From Oscillatoria sp. FACHB-1407 (GTDB taxonomy: Bacteria > Cyanobacteriota > Cyanobacteriia > Elainellales > Elainellaceae): a stretch of DNA of 64,000 nt. The stretch covers positions 124,001-188,000 of the forward strand of contig NZ_JACJSA010000004.1 in assembly GCF_014697545.1 (NCBI RefSeq). Reading direction: 5' to 3'. Under the pieces are notes generated by a model. That model did not search any database. It was not told the DNA's origin and was given only the letters and a program-made list of their open reading frames with translations. Both the position numbers and the translations under genes were made by a program. Below are positions 1 to 10,518 of the stretch, piece by piece (the first letter of the stretch is position 1; each line of letters begins with the position of its first letter).

Positions 1-3000
1 GGGAGCAAACGTACTGCCTGCATAGAACTCAATCCCAACTGTGTTTCCAAGAGCGATTTCTCCGGTGACATCCGTGCCGATGTAATTGCCTTGAATCAGA
101 GCATTTTCAGCAATATTGTTGATAGAAATCCCGATTACGTTTCCAGAGATGAGGTTGCGATCGCTAGCCGTTGTGCCGCCAATCCGAGTGTTGCTGCCGC
201 CGGATAGCAAAATGCCTGTCCCAAAAAAGCTGCTCAAGGTTGTGCCTGTACCCGTGACATCAGTGCCGATGTAGTTACCGGCAACAACGTGTCCATCTCC
301 GCTACTAATCTGAATCCCGTAGCCCAAGATATTGCTGAATACTAATCCCCGAACGATGCTGTTGTCAGAGCCAAACCCCAACACCAACATTCCAGGTCCG
401 CCACTAATTCCGCTGCCATCGAGTTCAATGATGGGCGCACCGGCAAATCCGGGTTGGCTCGTGCCGTCGATGGTGATGGTGCTTCCAACTGACAAATCAG
501 ACTGCAAGTTGATTCTGAAGGAATCAGTGGATGAGCTGTAACCCGGATCGGTGATGGGGATGTTGAAGGTAATCGTGTCATCACCGGGATTGCTGTTGGC
601 AAAGTTAATGGCAGCCCGCAATGAGCCAGGTCCGCTGTCATTGGTGTTGGTGACAACCAGGGGGCTGCTGGCTGCCGCCAGGGTAACGCGAGAAAATTCG
701 GAGGTGTTGCCGCTGGGGTCAGTTGCGGTCGCCGTCAGATACAGACCACTCAGGTCAATGGGAATCACTTCGCTGATCGTCGCGTTGCCCGTTCCGTCAG
801 TCGTCACCGTAAAGCTGGTGACAAAGGTTTCTCCTTCACCCCGACCAGAGGGATCAGACGCCGTGTTGCTAAAAACTTCAATCGTGAAGGTCGTATTGGG
901 CGCACTGTTAAAGCTGCCAGTCAGCGTCGTGTTGCTGCCAGATACCTCAGCCGTTCCCAACACCGGGAAGTTGAGCAGATCGTTGCTGCCAAAGTCACTA
1001 TCGTCTGGATCATTTGCGGTAACGCCGTCATTGTTCAGGTCAATTCCCAATTGACCGTTATTCAAGATGGAGTTGTTAGAAATGGTGTTGCCATTGGCAA
1101 AGTCACCTGTAATAGCAATGCCATCCTGCGTGTTACCCGAAATTAAGTTACCAACGGTTCCACCGATAGTGTTGTTGGTTGCACCGTCGCCAATCAAGAT
1201 ACCGTTCGTCCCGTTGCCTAAACTGGCTGTGCCTGTGACATCGGTGCCGATGAAGTTATTGAGAATCGTGTTGCCCGTTGTGCTGAGTCCATCAAACGGG
1301 TCGCTATCTAGAATTTCAATCCCATTTTCGCCGTTGCCAGAGATGATATTGCGGGCGCGGATTGGCAGACCTCCAACGGTGTTGTTGGTGGAGTTAGCGA
1401 TTAGGAGACCATCCAGCGCATTGCCCCAATCGACGGTTCCGCTGCTGTCAGTGCCAATAAAGTTGCCAATGATCGTATTGTTGTTGGAGACTGTACCCGT
1501 TTCCGTTGAGATGCTGACGCCATAGCGTCCATTAGCGGAGATGACGTTTTCGCTCACCTCGCTGTTGATACTGCCAATAATGTTGACCCCATCCGCTCCG
1601 TTACCTAAGTTGGAGTCGCCATTGGCATTCAAGCCAATGATGTTGTTTGCGATGACGCTGCCATTCGCTTCGTTGAGTTCGATGCCATCGTCCGCATTAC
1701 CCGAAATGACGTTGTCGCTAATGCTGTTGGTGTTACCACCGTCAAATACCCCATCTTCACCGTTGGCGATCGCCCCTGTCCCAGCCGCGTTGGTGCCAAT
1801 GTAGTTGCCTTCAACCGTGTTGTTAAATGCTCCACCAAACAGTTGAAACTCAATCCCATTGCCACTGTTACCAGAGATCAGGTTACGCGCCTCCAGCGTG
1901 CTGCCTCCAATCGTGTTGTTGTTGGCGTTATTGGTGACACGGATACCAAAGCCGACATTGCCAAGTGCCGCTGTACCGTTAATATTCGTACCAATGAAGT
2001 TACCAATAACGGTGTTTCCGGTTGCGGTTGAGTCACTGATCAAGATGCCACCGCCAAACCCGATGGAGCCATTTCCTGAAATCAGGTTGCGATCGGCAGC
2101 AACCAAGCCCCCCACCGTGTTATTGGCTCCATTCACCGCGATCGCAACGCCATTGCCACTCGCAGCGGCAGCCGTTCCGGTCGAGTTTGTGCCAAAGTAG
2201 TTTCCTGCAACCGTGTTATTGTCTGAAACGAGGGTGATCCCAAAGTCAAATCCATTGATAATTAGCCCCCGGACACTGCTGTTGTTGGAGCCAGTGTCGA
2301 AGAATAATCCATTCAAGGAACCGCCACCCGTCAGTTCGATAATAGGCGCGTCCACAAACCCCGGTTGGCTAGTGCCGTCAATGTTCACCGTATCCGTGAT
2401 TAACGACAGTGCCGTGGAAGATACATCAATGGTGTATACCCCCGTGCCAGAGTTGTAACCCGGATCCGTGGTGGGAATGTTGAAGGTGATGGTGTCAGCA
2501 CCGGGGTTGCTATTGGCAAAGTCAATGGCAGCCTGGAGAGAGCCGGGTCCGCTGTCGTTGGTATTAGTGACTTCAAGGGGGCTAAAGGAGGCGATCGCCG
2601 CCGAAAACTCTGAGGTGTTATTACTGGCATCGGTAGCTGTTGCTGTAACCAACAGTCCTGTCAGATCTACCCCAATCAAGGTTTCGTTAAACGTGGCGTT
2701 CCCAAAACTATCGGTGTTGATGTTGATGGTGGTCAGGTAAGTCTGTCCCTCGCCATTGCCGGAGGGGTCACTGGCGGTGTTAGAGAACAGCTCAATCGCG
2801 AAGGTTGAATTAGCTTCACCGTTAAACTCGCCCGTGATGAGGGTGTCACTACCCGAAACGGTAGCTGTGAGAATCACAGGGAAGTTTTGCAGATTGTTTG
2901 CACCCGAATCCCCATCCCCTCCATCATTGAAGGTTACACCATCGCTGCCCAGGTCGATGCCTTCTTGCCCGTTGTTAAAGATCGAGTTACCTCGAATCTG

Positions 3001-5589
3001 GTTATTGCTAGAAGCTAAGACTACCACCCCATCGTTACCGTTATTGGCAATGATGTTTCCGGCTCCGGCTGCAATGCCGCCAATGATTTGACTTCCTCCA
3101 TCATTGAAAAAGTCAACCCCATTGGAGGTGTTGCCGATGTTCGCAGTACCGTTGGCACCCACCCCAATAAAATTTCCCTGAACGGTGTTACCAGTAGCGT
3201 TGCCCGTTTGAAGAGCGATCCCAGAGTTGCTAGCACCACCAATTACGTTGCGAGCACCAGCCGTGGTGCCCCCGATGAGGTTGTTGGGAGCTAGGATGTT
3301 GATGCCATTGCTAAAGACGCCATCAGCATCCGGATTGTTCAGGATGGCATTACCTGTAAGGTCAGTACCAATGAAGTTGCCTTGCACGGTGTTGCCGGTA
3401 GCACTAGCTCCTTCAATCTGGACACCGTTACGGTTATTGCCAGAGATCAAGTTGCCCGCACCTGCGGCAGTTCCCCCTACCGTGTTGGTAGCTGCATCGA
3501 TGATAAATACGCCATTGAGTCCATTGCCCAGATCTACGTTACCTGCGGCATTCGTGCCGATGTAGTTACCCAATACTTCATTGCCTGTTGCACTGTCGGC
3601 AATAACAACTCCAGAACTATTGTTACCAGAGATGATGTTGCGGGCAGCCGCAGTCGTACCACCAATCGTATTGTTGTCAGCTCCACCGCGCAAAAGAATG
3701 CCATCGACAGTGTTACCTCGATCGAAGGTGCCTGTGGCATCGGTGCCGATGAAGTTACCTTGAATAATATTGTTTTCAGAGGTTGACGCAGGACCAAATA
3801 GCTCAATTCCCGCGCCTGTGTTGCTGGAAATGACATTTCCGGCTCCCGCTGCTGTTCCGCCAATCTGGTTGCCCGAGGACTCTTGCAGGTAAATCCCACT
3901 ATTGGCGTTGCCCAGAGCCGTTGTGCCATCTAGTCCAACGCCGATGTAATTGCCTTGAATGAAGTTATTATCGGAGCCAGTGATCAAGGAAATGCCGTAA
4001 TCGCCATTTCCGGCAATGACGTTCCTAGCGGCTGCCGTTGTACCGCCAATCTGGTTGCCTGTGGATGATGTAAACGCAATACCCTCAAACGTGTTACCAA
4101 GGGCAACAACTCCAGTAACATCCGTGCCGATCAGATTCCCCTGAATCGTGTTGTTGTTGCCGACAATATCGATCCCAAAATTATTTCCTGAGATCAGGTT
4201 ACCTTGATTGGCTCCGGTGCCACCGATGACGTTATTGTTGCCACTGATGCTGAAACCACCGCCATTGCCCTGATCAACGGTTCCAGTGATATCTGTACCG
4301 ATGTAATTTCCCTGGAAGGTGTTGCCATTCGATTCGACAAAAAACGCTCGAAAGCCAAAGTTATTGATGACAAACCCGTTGACTGTACTGACATCTGAGC
4401 CAGGGCGCAGGTTAAAGCCAATACCAACAGGCGACCCATTGAGTGAGCCATTTAGTTCAATTAGGGGAGTGCCTGCATAGCCCGGTTGCGTCGCCGCATC
4501 AATTGTGATTTGGCTTGTAATGTCAGGTAGATTTGTAGTCGGGCGGATCGTCCAGCGAACCGGGGGACCCGCGTTGTAGTTTGGGTCACTCGTCGGAATA
4601 TTAAACTGAATCGTGTCAGCCTCACCGTTCGCATTGGCATCGAGAATGGCTTGCCGCAGCGACCCCGCACCGCTGTCATTGGTATTGGTAACTGTAAAGA
4701 TAGCGAGCAGCCCGCGATAAGTGGCGAGGGTTTCGGGGGAGAAAGGGGAAGAAGGAAGGGAAGATTGGTCAATGGTTAATGGTTCATGGGCAATGGTCAA
4801 AGCCTCAACTGACAATTGACGATTGACGATTGACGACTGACGATTTTGGTCAATGGTCAATGGTTCATGGTCAATGGTCAAAGCCTCAACTGACGATTGA
4901 CGATTGACGATTGACGACTGACGATTTTGGTCAATGGTTAATGGTTCATGGGCAATGGTCAAAGCCTCAACTGACAATTGACGATTGACGATTGACGGCT
5001 GTTCTTGCTCAATCAACGATCGCCTATTGACAATTGACGATCGCCCAATGACAACGTCTAAATCCCAGTTACCGCCCTGAGCTGCGTCTCCAGTGGGGGT
5101 GCTAGAAGCGGCGATCGCCCGTCCCGTCAATTCATGCAATCGTTGCAGCAGAGTTGTATCGTGAGCAGCAACAGAGCAACCGTAGACCAAAATTGTGGCG
5201 TCTGGAGCCAGCAGCGTTGACCACTGACGCAGATATGCGGCGGATGATTCAATCGTTGTTTCGTTGAGTTCGGTGTTACCTAAATAAAGGCGACCAGGGG
5301 CACCGTGAGACACCAGGTGCAGAGCCGTGACTAGACCGTAGTGTTGGAGTGCATGGGTGATTTGCAGAATGCCATCTTCACTGGCGTCTAACAAAGCAAT
5401 GTCACAATCGGGTTCGATACCATTGACCAATTTGAAGTAGTCAGGAACCTGGCGATCGATACAAACCAATGGACGTGGAGAGTCTGTTTGTGATGAGGCG
5501 TAATTGTAGTCAGCCGTAACCTCAATAGTGTCGTTCAAACGGGTTTTGATGGGCAGGATGTGACGATCAAGACCTGGAAGGACTGGCAT
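1..5589 (-). CDS. DUF4347 / parallel beta-helix repeat surface protein (3' end outside window)
   Basis: Translation on the minus strand from ATG 5589 (GGAGAG ribosome site just upstream) appears open to base 1, at least 1863 codons; frame was checked at several points. Residues about 38-185 match DUF4347, with the caspase-like pair His95 (LVSHGAPG) and Cys138 (VYGCSVA). Residues 195-275 are a tandem repeat built from heptamer DNA. From about residue 296 come three blocks that each open with a VTNTNDSG.GSLR/Q.AI motif (about 296, 1005, 1643), followed by many units of the form GNFIGTD.TG...LGN....GV.I..G.NNTIGG. These are right-handed beta-helix repeats typical of large exported adhesin-like proteins. 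No clear Sec signal peptide, as is usual for DUF4347 proteins, which probably use another export route (inference). The DUF4347 activity is unproven. Confidence 0.88.
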   Translation of the reverse strand, partial: MPVLPGLDRHILPIKTRLNDTIEVTADYNYASSQTDSPRPLVCIDRQVPDYFKLVNGIEPDCDIALLDASEDGILQITHALQHYGLVTALHLVSHGAPGRLYLGNTELNETTIESSAAYLRQWSTLLAPDATILVYGCSVAAHDTTLLQRLHELTGRAIAASSTPTGDAAQGGNWDLDVVIGRSSIVNRRSLIEQEQPSIVNRQLSVEALTIAHEPLTIDQNRQSSIVNRQSSVEALTIDHEPLTIDQNRQSSIVNRQLSVEALTIAHEPLTIDQSSLPSSPFSPETLATYRGLLAIFTVTNTNDSGAGSLRQAILDANANGEADTIQFNIPTSDPNYNAGPPVRWTIRPTTNLPDITSQITIDAATQPGYAGTPLIELNGSLNGSPVGIGFNLRPGSDVSTVNGFVINNFGFRAFFVESNGNTFQGNYIGTDITGTVDQGNGGGFSISGNNNVIGGTGANQGNLISGNNFGIDIVGNNNTIQGNLIGTDVTGVVALGNTFEGIAFTSSTGNQIGGTTAAARNVIAGNGDYGISLITGSDNNFIQGNYIGVGLDGTTALGNANSGIYLQESSGNQIGGTAAGAGNVISSNTGAGIELFGPASTSENNIIQGNFIGTDATGTFDRGNTVDGILLRGGADNNTIGGTTAAARNIISGNNSSGVVIADSATGNEVLGNYIGTNAAGNVDLGNGLNGVFIIDAATNTVGGTAAGAGNLISGNNRNGVQIEGASATGNTVQGNFIGTDLTGNAILNNPDADGVFSNGINILAPNNLIGGTTAGARNVIGGASNSGIALQTGNATGNTVQGNFIGVGANGTANIGNTSNGVDFFNDGGSQIIGGIAAGAGNIIANNGNDGVVVLASSNNQIRGNSIFNNGQEGIDLGSDGVTFNDGGDGDSGANNLQNFPVILTATVSGSDTLITGEFNGEANSTFAIELFSNTASDPSGNGEGQTYLTTININTDSFGNATFNETLIGVDLTGLLVTATATDASNNTSEFSAAIASFSPLEVTNTNDSGPGSLQAAIDFANSNPGADTITFNIPTTDPGYNSGTGVYTIDVSSTALSLITDTVNIDGTSQPGFVDAPIIELTGGGSLNGLFFDTGSNNSSVRGLIINGFDFGITLVSDNNTVAGNYFGTNSTGTAAAASGNGVAIAVNGANNTVGGLVAADRNLISGNGSIGFGGGILISDSTATGNTVIGNFIGTNINGTAALGNVGFGIRVTNNANNNTIGGSTLEARNLISGNSGNGIEFQLFGGAFNNTVEGNYIGTNAAGTGAIANGEDGVFDGGNTNSISDNVISGNADDGIELNEANGSVIANNIIGLNANGDSNLGNGADGVNIIGSINSEVSENVISANGRYGVSISTETGTVSNNNTIIGNFIGTDSSGTVDWGNALDGLLIANSTNNTVGGLPIRARNIISGNGENGIEILDSDPFDGLSTTGNTILNNFIGTDVTGTASLGNGTNGILIGDGATNNTIGGTVGNLISGNTQDGIAITGDFANGNTISNNSILNNGQLGIDLNNDGVTANDPDDSDFGSNDLLNFPVLGTAEVSGSNTTLTGSFNSAPNTTFTIEVFSNTASDPSGRGEGETFVTSFTVTTDGTGNATISEVIPIDLSGLYLTATATDPSGNTSEFSRVTLAAASSPLVVTNTNDSGPGSLRAAINFANSNPGDDTITFNIPITDPGYSSSTDSFRINLQSDLSVGSTITIDGTSQPGFAGAPIIELDGSGISGGPGMLVLGFGSDNSIVRGLVFSNILGYGIQISSGDGHVVAGNYIGTDVTGTGTTLSSFFGTGILLSGGSNTRIGGTTASDRNLISGNVIGISINNIAENALIQGNYIGTDVTGEIALGNTVGIEFYAGSTFAP
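4765..5007. repeat. Three tandem 81-bp units inside the DUF4347 gene
   Basis: Units start at 4765, 4846 and 4927. Each is made of seven-base words, first of the TCAATGG kind and then of the TGACGAT kind, so each unit contains a quasi-inverted pair of heptamer runs. The period of 81 keeps frame and encodes a 27-residue linker repeat with EALTI and PLTIDQ words. The same words fill the intergenic arrays at 5968-6567, 10199-10392 and 37703-37860. Confidence 0.9.
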
Positions 5590-5967
5590 TGTAAACTCTC
5601 CAAAGACATCAAAACAGCACAATTGCACCCAGCAGCAGGTTGCTGAGGGCTAGAAGCCAAAACTCAATAAGGATGCTAGACAGTTCGACTCACAAGAACT
5701 GACCCATCCACGTAACCCTAAATTCTGTTCTTACTCAAATCGCGATCGCCCCTGTAGGCGTGGGGTACAAAACGGAAATACAGAGATATCGTGACCCTGA
5801 TGGAGAACCCAGTTCACGTCGAAGAGAGTTCGACTGTTATCCAAATTTATCTATGTTCAGAATATTTACACAGATTCAGTGGTAAACCGAAGTGATAGAT
5901 CGAACCTTCACCGAAAATTTACGGACATCCGGGTTACTTAATGAACTTTACGCAAAGTTTTGGCGTC
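5590..5967. other. Intergenic leader upstream of the DUF4347 gene
   Basis: About 380 bases between the DUF4347 start and the heptamer array. It holds a HIP1 site near 5742 and presumably the promoter for the minus-strand gene. I see no ORF or clear promoter motif. Confidence 0.5.
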
Positions 5968-6567
5968 AGGGGTCAGTAGTTAATAGTCAATCGTCAATCG
6001 TCAATTGTCAGTAGCCAGTGGTCAGGGGTCAGGGGTCAACAGTCAGTAGTCAATAGTCAATAGTCAGTAGTCAATAGTCAGTAGCCAGTGGTTAGGGGTC
6101 AGTAGTCAATAGTCAGTAGTCAATAGTCAGTAGTCAGTAGTCAATAGTCAGTAGTCAATAGTCAGTAGTCAATAGTCAGTAGTCAATAGTCAGTAGTCAA
6201 TAGTCAGTAGTCAATAGTCAGTAGTCAGCCAACGATTAACCATCAACCATTAACCATTAACCATCGACCATTGACGATTGACGATTGACCATCAACCATC
6301 GACCATTGACGATTGACGATTGACCATCAACCATCAACCATTGACGATTGACGATTGACCATCAACCATCGACCATTGACGATTGACCATCAACCATCAA
6401 CCATCAACCATTGACGATTGACCATTAACCATCAACCATTGACGATTGACGATTGACCATCAACCATTGACCATTGACGATTGACCATCAACCATCAACC
6501 ATTGACGATTGACGATTGACCATCAACCATTGACCATTGACGATTGACCATCAACCATCAACTATTG
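5968..6567. repeat. Long heptamer array with strand switch
   Basis: About 600 bases made almost entirely of seven-base words. Up to about 6230 they read AGTCAAT/AGTCAGT; from about 6235 they read CCATTGA, CGATTGA, CCATCAA. The two halves are near reverse complements, so the array could fold into large imperfect hairpins. It starts about 20 bases beyond the stop codon of the haemagglutinin-like gene at 6590. It resembles the short tandemly repeated repetitive (STRR) heptamers described in filamentous cyanobacteria. Confidence 0.9.
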
Positions 6568-6589
6568 ACCATTCCCTATTCCTATTCCC

Positions 6590-9500
6590 TTATCCTTGAC
6601 AACTCACCTGTGCCATCCAGGGGTTGTGAGGCGTTGCATGGGTTGGCTGTGTTGCCAGCACGACTCGTCCATTGGGTTGTCTGACCAACCCCTGCGCCTC
6701 CACGATAGGTTGAGCCTGAGCCACGACGAGAGGTGTTTCAGATTCGATGACTCCAGCCGTTGCATCTTCCAGCGTTTCCCAATCCACCAACACCGAGTCA
6801 TTCGACAACGCTTCGGTCGGGTTGGGGGGCAAACCACCGCGCCCCGTCACAACAAATTCACCTAATTCCTGCGCTAGCGCGCCTCCCGCAGAGCATCCCC
6901 TGGCGATGAGTTGAGAGGCATCCACCACATCCGCAGGTAGTGCAACCAACCCTCGACTGGGGTCTACGTCAGGGCGGTTAATTTCAACAACGCCATCCAC
7001 CCCAAATTCAGAGGTTGCGGTGATATCACTGAGAGGCGTGTTTTCTTCCCGGAATTCAATGCCAAAGATGCCCTGTGTGGTAATGCGGATATTTCCCCCG
7101 CGCCCTTCAAAGGCATTTGCGGTGATGTCGCTATTCTCGGCGGGAACCGCCACGATGTATTCCGAATTAATGGTGATGTTACCGCCATCGCCCCCGGCTC
7201 TCGCCGTTCCAGCAGTAGTCGAGATGCGGCTGTTGTCGCGCAGTGTGATCAGGTCGCGCACCTGCAACTCAATATCACCGCCCTGGTTGCTGGCGGTTTC
7301 TGCTGAGATGAAGCCGTCATTCTCTAATGCCAGTCTGTTAGCTCGAATCCGAACGTCGCCCCCCTGCCCAGTGCCTCGGCTACCGACGACGATTTGAGCA
7401 CCATCTTCCAGCGAGATGCGATCGCTCGTGACCGTAATACTACCGCTATTGCCTGTTGATCCAGGCTGTGTATCAGCAAATAACCCACTCAGTCGGCGAC
7501 GAGTGGGATCAGCCCCCGCCAGAGTTACAGAGTCTGATGCATTAATCTGAATGTTACCTGCATCTCCGGCAACCTCGGTGGTGACGCGAATCTGGGCACC
7601 ATTTGTCACCGTCAGAGATTGAGTATTGATGCGAATATCACCGCCTCTACCGTCAGACCCTCGTAATACCTCACTCACGGCAGCTGAAGGCGAGACACCC
7701 ACCAGCGAGTTAGAAGTGGTGCCATCAAAAGTGACCTCATTGGCATTAATCGTAATGACCCCGGCATTACCTGATCCCTCTGTCGTCGTTCGTAACTGAG
7801 CACCATTCGTGACGGAGAGGACTGGAGTCGTGATGGTAAGACGACCGCTACTACCGATCGCCCTCGGTTGTGCCGAACTAAACGCACCACTAGGCGCAAA
7901 AAACGGATCACCTGGAATTGGAACAAACACAGACCCATCAAAGCTGATCGATTCGCTGGTGTTTATGGTGACATCCCCCGCATTACCCTGCCCCCGCGTT
8001 TGGGAGCCAATTTGAGTCCCAAATACGCCAGAAAACAATCGCGCGTTGACCGTCAAGGTGCCGCTGTTACCCACTCCAGTTTCAGCAACGACGCTGCCTA
8101 AGAAAACATTATTCATGTTGATCGTATCTGCCTCAATCAACACATTGCCTCCAGTGCCCGTGCCCACCACATCGGTCACAATGGCGGCAAAGTCCGTTGC
8201 AAATGACCCTGCTCGGATGGTCAGATCACCGCTTCGTCCCGTGGCTCCTTCTGCCAAAGTAATTAAAATTTCACTATCGCCGACAAAAATGGATGGAGCC
8301 TCTAACGTCACATTTCTGCCTGTGCCATTTCCTGTTGTGACCGATGCGATCGCCTCAATATCAAAATCGTCATCGTTAGGATTGGGATCTCCATCGCCAA
8401 TAAAGGAGAGATTCCCGCCACTGCTCAGGTCGATCGCCCCACCCACAAAGCCGCGTGCCAGGATCTCTGATCCGGGCTGTAGCTCCAGATCTCCTTCTGC
8501 CAGGAATTGCACATCACCCGCATTGCCCGTAACGGCTGAGGTGTCTACCACTCCGCTAACTTGCAGGCGATCGCGAGCATCAATCACCACAGAACCGCCC
8601 CCCGCATCATTGGCGAGATTTACCGCTCCAACGCGAATTGTGCCGCTGGTCAGGTCAGCATTCGGCTGATATTGGTTGCTTAAGAACACCAAACCATTGG
8701 GTTGGCTGATGCGGATCGAGTTGATGGCGATCGCCCCAGAGGTGGCTGCCCCCGTAGTATCCAGACCTGCTGGAGGAGTGCCGGTTACCCCGGGTGTACC
8801 CACAGCCGTCGTACCGGCGCGAACATCAAGCGTGGGGCGCGTTCTGCCATCGATGGCGATCGTCCCACCATTGGATAAATTGACTGTTTCTTGGATGCCG
8901 TTAACCGGATCGGGCGCATTGATTTCAACGCTATCGATGGTCACGGAACCCCCGGCAAAGATGTGGAGCGATGCGCCAGTGTAGGTGCCAAAACGGACGT
9001 TGCCTCCCGCCCGAATCACAGGGTCATTAGGGCTGGTTAATGCTCCGGCTCCACCGTTGGGTTGCTCAATCCGAAAGTTGCCCCCAGCGGTGTAGCGAGC
9101 ATCTCCTGTGACAGCGTTGGGCGATCGCAACACCAGATCACCCCCCGCAAACAGTCCACTGCTGGGATGGTTGAGCGCAAAGATATCTACCGTGCGATCG
9201 CCCTGCACCAACAGTTGCCCCGTCGCACTAGCCACAAATGGAATAGTGACACTATCGCGAATCTGCACATCATTTCCTAGCAGCGTCAGATCACCCCCCG
9301 CCTGCAATTGCCCCGTTAAATCGAGGCGATCGCCCACCAGCGTCAGGTCTTGTCCCGCTGACAGATTGCCAGCACTGACAATCGTTCCCGATGCGACTCC
9401 TCCCGGTTGCAGACCGGGACGCAAGCTCACCACTAACAGGGGCGGTGCTTCGGGATTGGTCGCGCTAAATTCCAACCCATCATTCAATAAAAAACTGTCT

Positions 9501-9961
9501 GCCGTACTCGCTACAAACGAGCCACGGATGTCTAACCGAGCGTCTGCGCCAAACAGAATGCCATTGGGATTTAACAAAAACAGGTTGGCATTTCCGTCTA
9601 CACCCAGAGTTCCTAAAATGTCGGAGCGATCGCTGCCCGTCACTCGACTGAGAATGTGACCGATCCCAGCGGGATTGCTGAAATAGACCTGTTGCCCCTG
9701 ACCCACATTAAAGGCTTCAAAACTGTGAAACAGCAAGGAACCGCGCGTTGCCCCGCCTGTGATCTGGTCAATCAGTTGGTTGCCCCGCTGCACATTGCGA
9801 TTGAGGTGCGATCGCTCTACCCCCAGCGTCTCGTCTGGAACGATCTGCGCGGAGGCTGCCCCACTCAACCCGCCCCCCCAAAACAACGCCACACCGCCTG
9901 CGAGCACCCATCCCATAAGCAGATGGGCTTGGGCACAGTCTTTCGTCCGTTGCATGGGCAT
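6590..9961 (-). CDS. Filamentous-haemagglutinin-like exoprotein with TPS secretion domain
   Basis: 1123 residues from ATG 9961, chosen because GTGAGG lies about 6 bases upstream; GTG 9967 and ATG 9955 are alternatives. A signal peptide ends around GAASA before QIVPDETLG. Residues about 40-180 are the two-partner secretion (TpsA) domain: LFHSFEAFNVG, FSNPAGIGHILSRVTG, the NPNG motif in FLLNPNGILFG, and RGSFVASTADS. The rest is repetitive Gly/Asn/Thr-rich beta-helix with recurring G.GG.I.I units. The C-terminus carries an EAQGLV...G...L.TQ.THATP motif and a terminal Cys, shared with the gene at 19059-24404. Expected to cross the outer membrane through a TpsB (FhaC/ShlB) pore, but no such gene is in the window. 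The substrate or adhesion target cannot be told. Confidence 0.93.
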   Translation of the reverse strand: MPMQRTKDCAQAHLLMGWVLAGGVALFWGGGLSGAASAQIVPDETLGVERSHLNRNVQRGNQLIDQITGGATRGSLLFHSFEAFNVGQGQQVYFSNPAGIGHILSRVTGSDRSDILGTLGVDGNANLFLLNPNGILFGADARLDIRGSFVASTADSFLLNDGLEFSATNPEAPPLLVVSLRPGLQPGGVASGTIVSAGNLSAGQDLTLVGDRLDLTGQLQAGGDLTLLGNDVQIRDSVTIPFVASATGQLLVQGDRTVDIFALNHPSSGLFAGGDLVLRSPNAVTGDARYTAGGNFRIEQPNGGAGALTSPNDPVIRAGGNVRFGTYTGASLHIFAGGSVTIDSVEINAPDPVNGIQETVNLSNGGTIAIDGRTRPTLDVRAGTTAVGTPGVTGTPPAGLDTTGAATSGAIAINSIRISQPNGLVFLSNQYQPNADLTSGTIRVGAVNLANDAGGGSVVIDARDRLQVSGVVDTSAVTGNAGDVQFLAEGDLELQPGSEILARGFVGGAIDLSSGGNLSFIGDGDPNPNDDDFDIEAIASVTTGNGTGRNVTLEAPSIFVGDSEILITLAEGATGRSGDLTIRAGSFATDFAAIVTDVVGTGTGGNVLIEADTINMNNVFLGSVVAETGVGNSGTLTVNARLFSGVFGTQIGSQTRGQGNAGDVTINTSESISFDGSVFVPIPGDPFFAPSGAFSSAQPRAIGSSGRLTITTPVLSVTNGAQLRTTTEGSGNAGVITINANEVTFDGTTSNSLVGVSPSAAVSEVLRGSDGRGGDIRINTQSLTVTNGAQIRVTTEVAGDAGNIQINASDSVTLAGADPTRRRLSGLFADTQPGSTGNSGSITVTSDRISLEDGAQIVVGSRGTGQGGDVRIRANRLALENDGFISAETASNQGGDIELQVRDLITLRDNSRISTTAGTARAGGDGGNITINSEYIVAVPAENSDITANAFEGRGGNIRITTQGIFGIEFREENTPLSDITATSEFGVDGVVEINRPDVDPSRGLVALPADVVDASQLIARGCSAGGALAQELGEFVVTGRGGLPPNPTEALSNDSVLVDWETLEDATAGVIESETPLVVAQAQPIVEAQGLVRQPNGRVVLATQPTHATPHNPWMAQVSCQG

Positions 9962-10042
9962 GATCACCTCACTCTCACAGGGGCTAAAAAGGCGCGTCTA
10001 GAGAAAATATAGCGGTGTGGTTCAGCCACTGCAAGCAAAAGG

Positions 10043-10148
10043 GGGGAATGGGGAGTGGAGAGTGGGGAATAGGGGACAGGAAGTGGCGCGATTGATCGCG
10101 TCTTTATGGGAATGGGGAGTGGGGAGTGGGGAATGGGGAATGGGGAAT
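10043..10148. repeat. GGGGAGT/GGGGAAT heptamer cluster
   Basis: Two runs of seven-base words GGGGAGT and GGGGAAT, the longer at about 10113-10148, in the upstream region of the minus-strand exoprotein gene. This is a second heptamer family, different in sequence from the CCATTGA family but with the same period. Confidence 0.8.
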
Positions 10149-10198
10149 CACGAACCATCCTATCTAGCGTTCTACTTTGTCAATGTCAGTTCAGTAAC

Positions 10199-10392
10199 TA
10201 CTGACCACTAACCATCGACCATTGACCACTAACCATCGACCATTGACCATTGACCATCGACCATTAACCATCGACCATTGACCATCGACCATTAACCATT
10301 GACCATTGACCATCGACCATTGACCATTGACCATCGACCATTGACCATTGACCATTGACCATCGACCATTGACCATTGACCATTGACCATCA
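10199..10392. repeat. CCATTGA/CCATCGA heptamer array
   Basis: About 27 tandem seven-base words (CCATTGA, CCATCGA, CCATTAA) in one orientation, between two divergently transcribed genes. It encodes a spurious MVNGQWS-type ORF on the minus strand that should not be annotated. Confidence 0.92.
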
Positions 10393-10518
10393 CATCAATC
10401 AATGCCTAACAACCAACCGTTATGAACGAGATTGAGCCTAAAATATGGCAGGGGTTGTGGGTAACGAATCTCTTGAGATCTGAGAACCAAATCAATTCAC
10501 AGGTTAAAAGTTGTAGTC

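Noticed and set aside
332-4398. Many plus-strand ORFs of 60-170 codons across the first 4.4 kb
   Set aside because: They are antisense shadows of the DUF4347/beta-helix gene; their regular spacing follows its repeats.
5968-6567. CRISPR-like appearance of the repeat array
   Set aside because: Period is seven with no spacers, and no cas genes are present.
7020-9659. Plus-strand ORFs of up to 207 codons opposite the first exoprotein gene
   Set aside because: Antisense shadows; composition is that of a reversed Gly/Ala-rich repeat gene.
10191-10376. Minus-strand ORF of MVNGQWS repeats
   Set aside because: Encoded entirely by the heptamer array; no ribosome site, no conserved protein.
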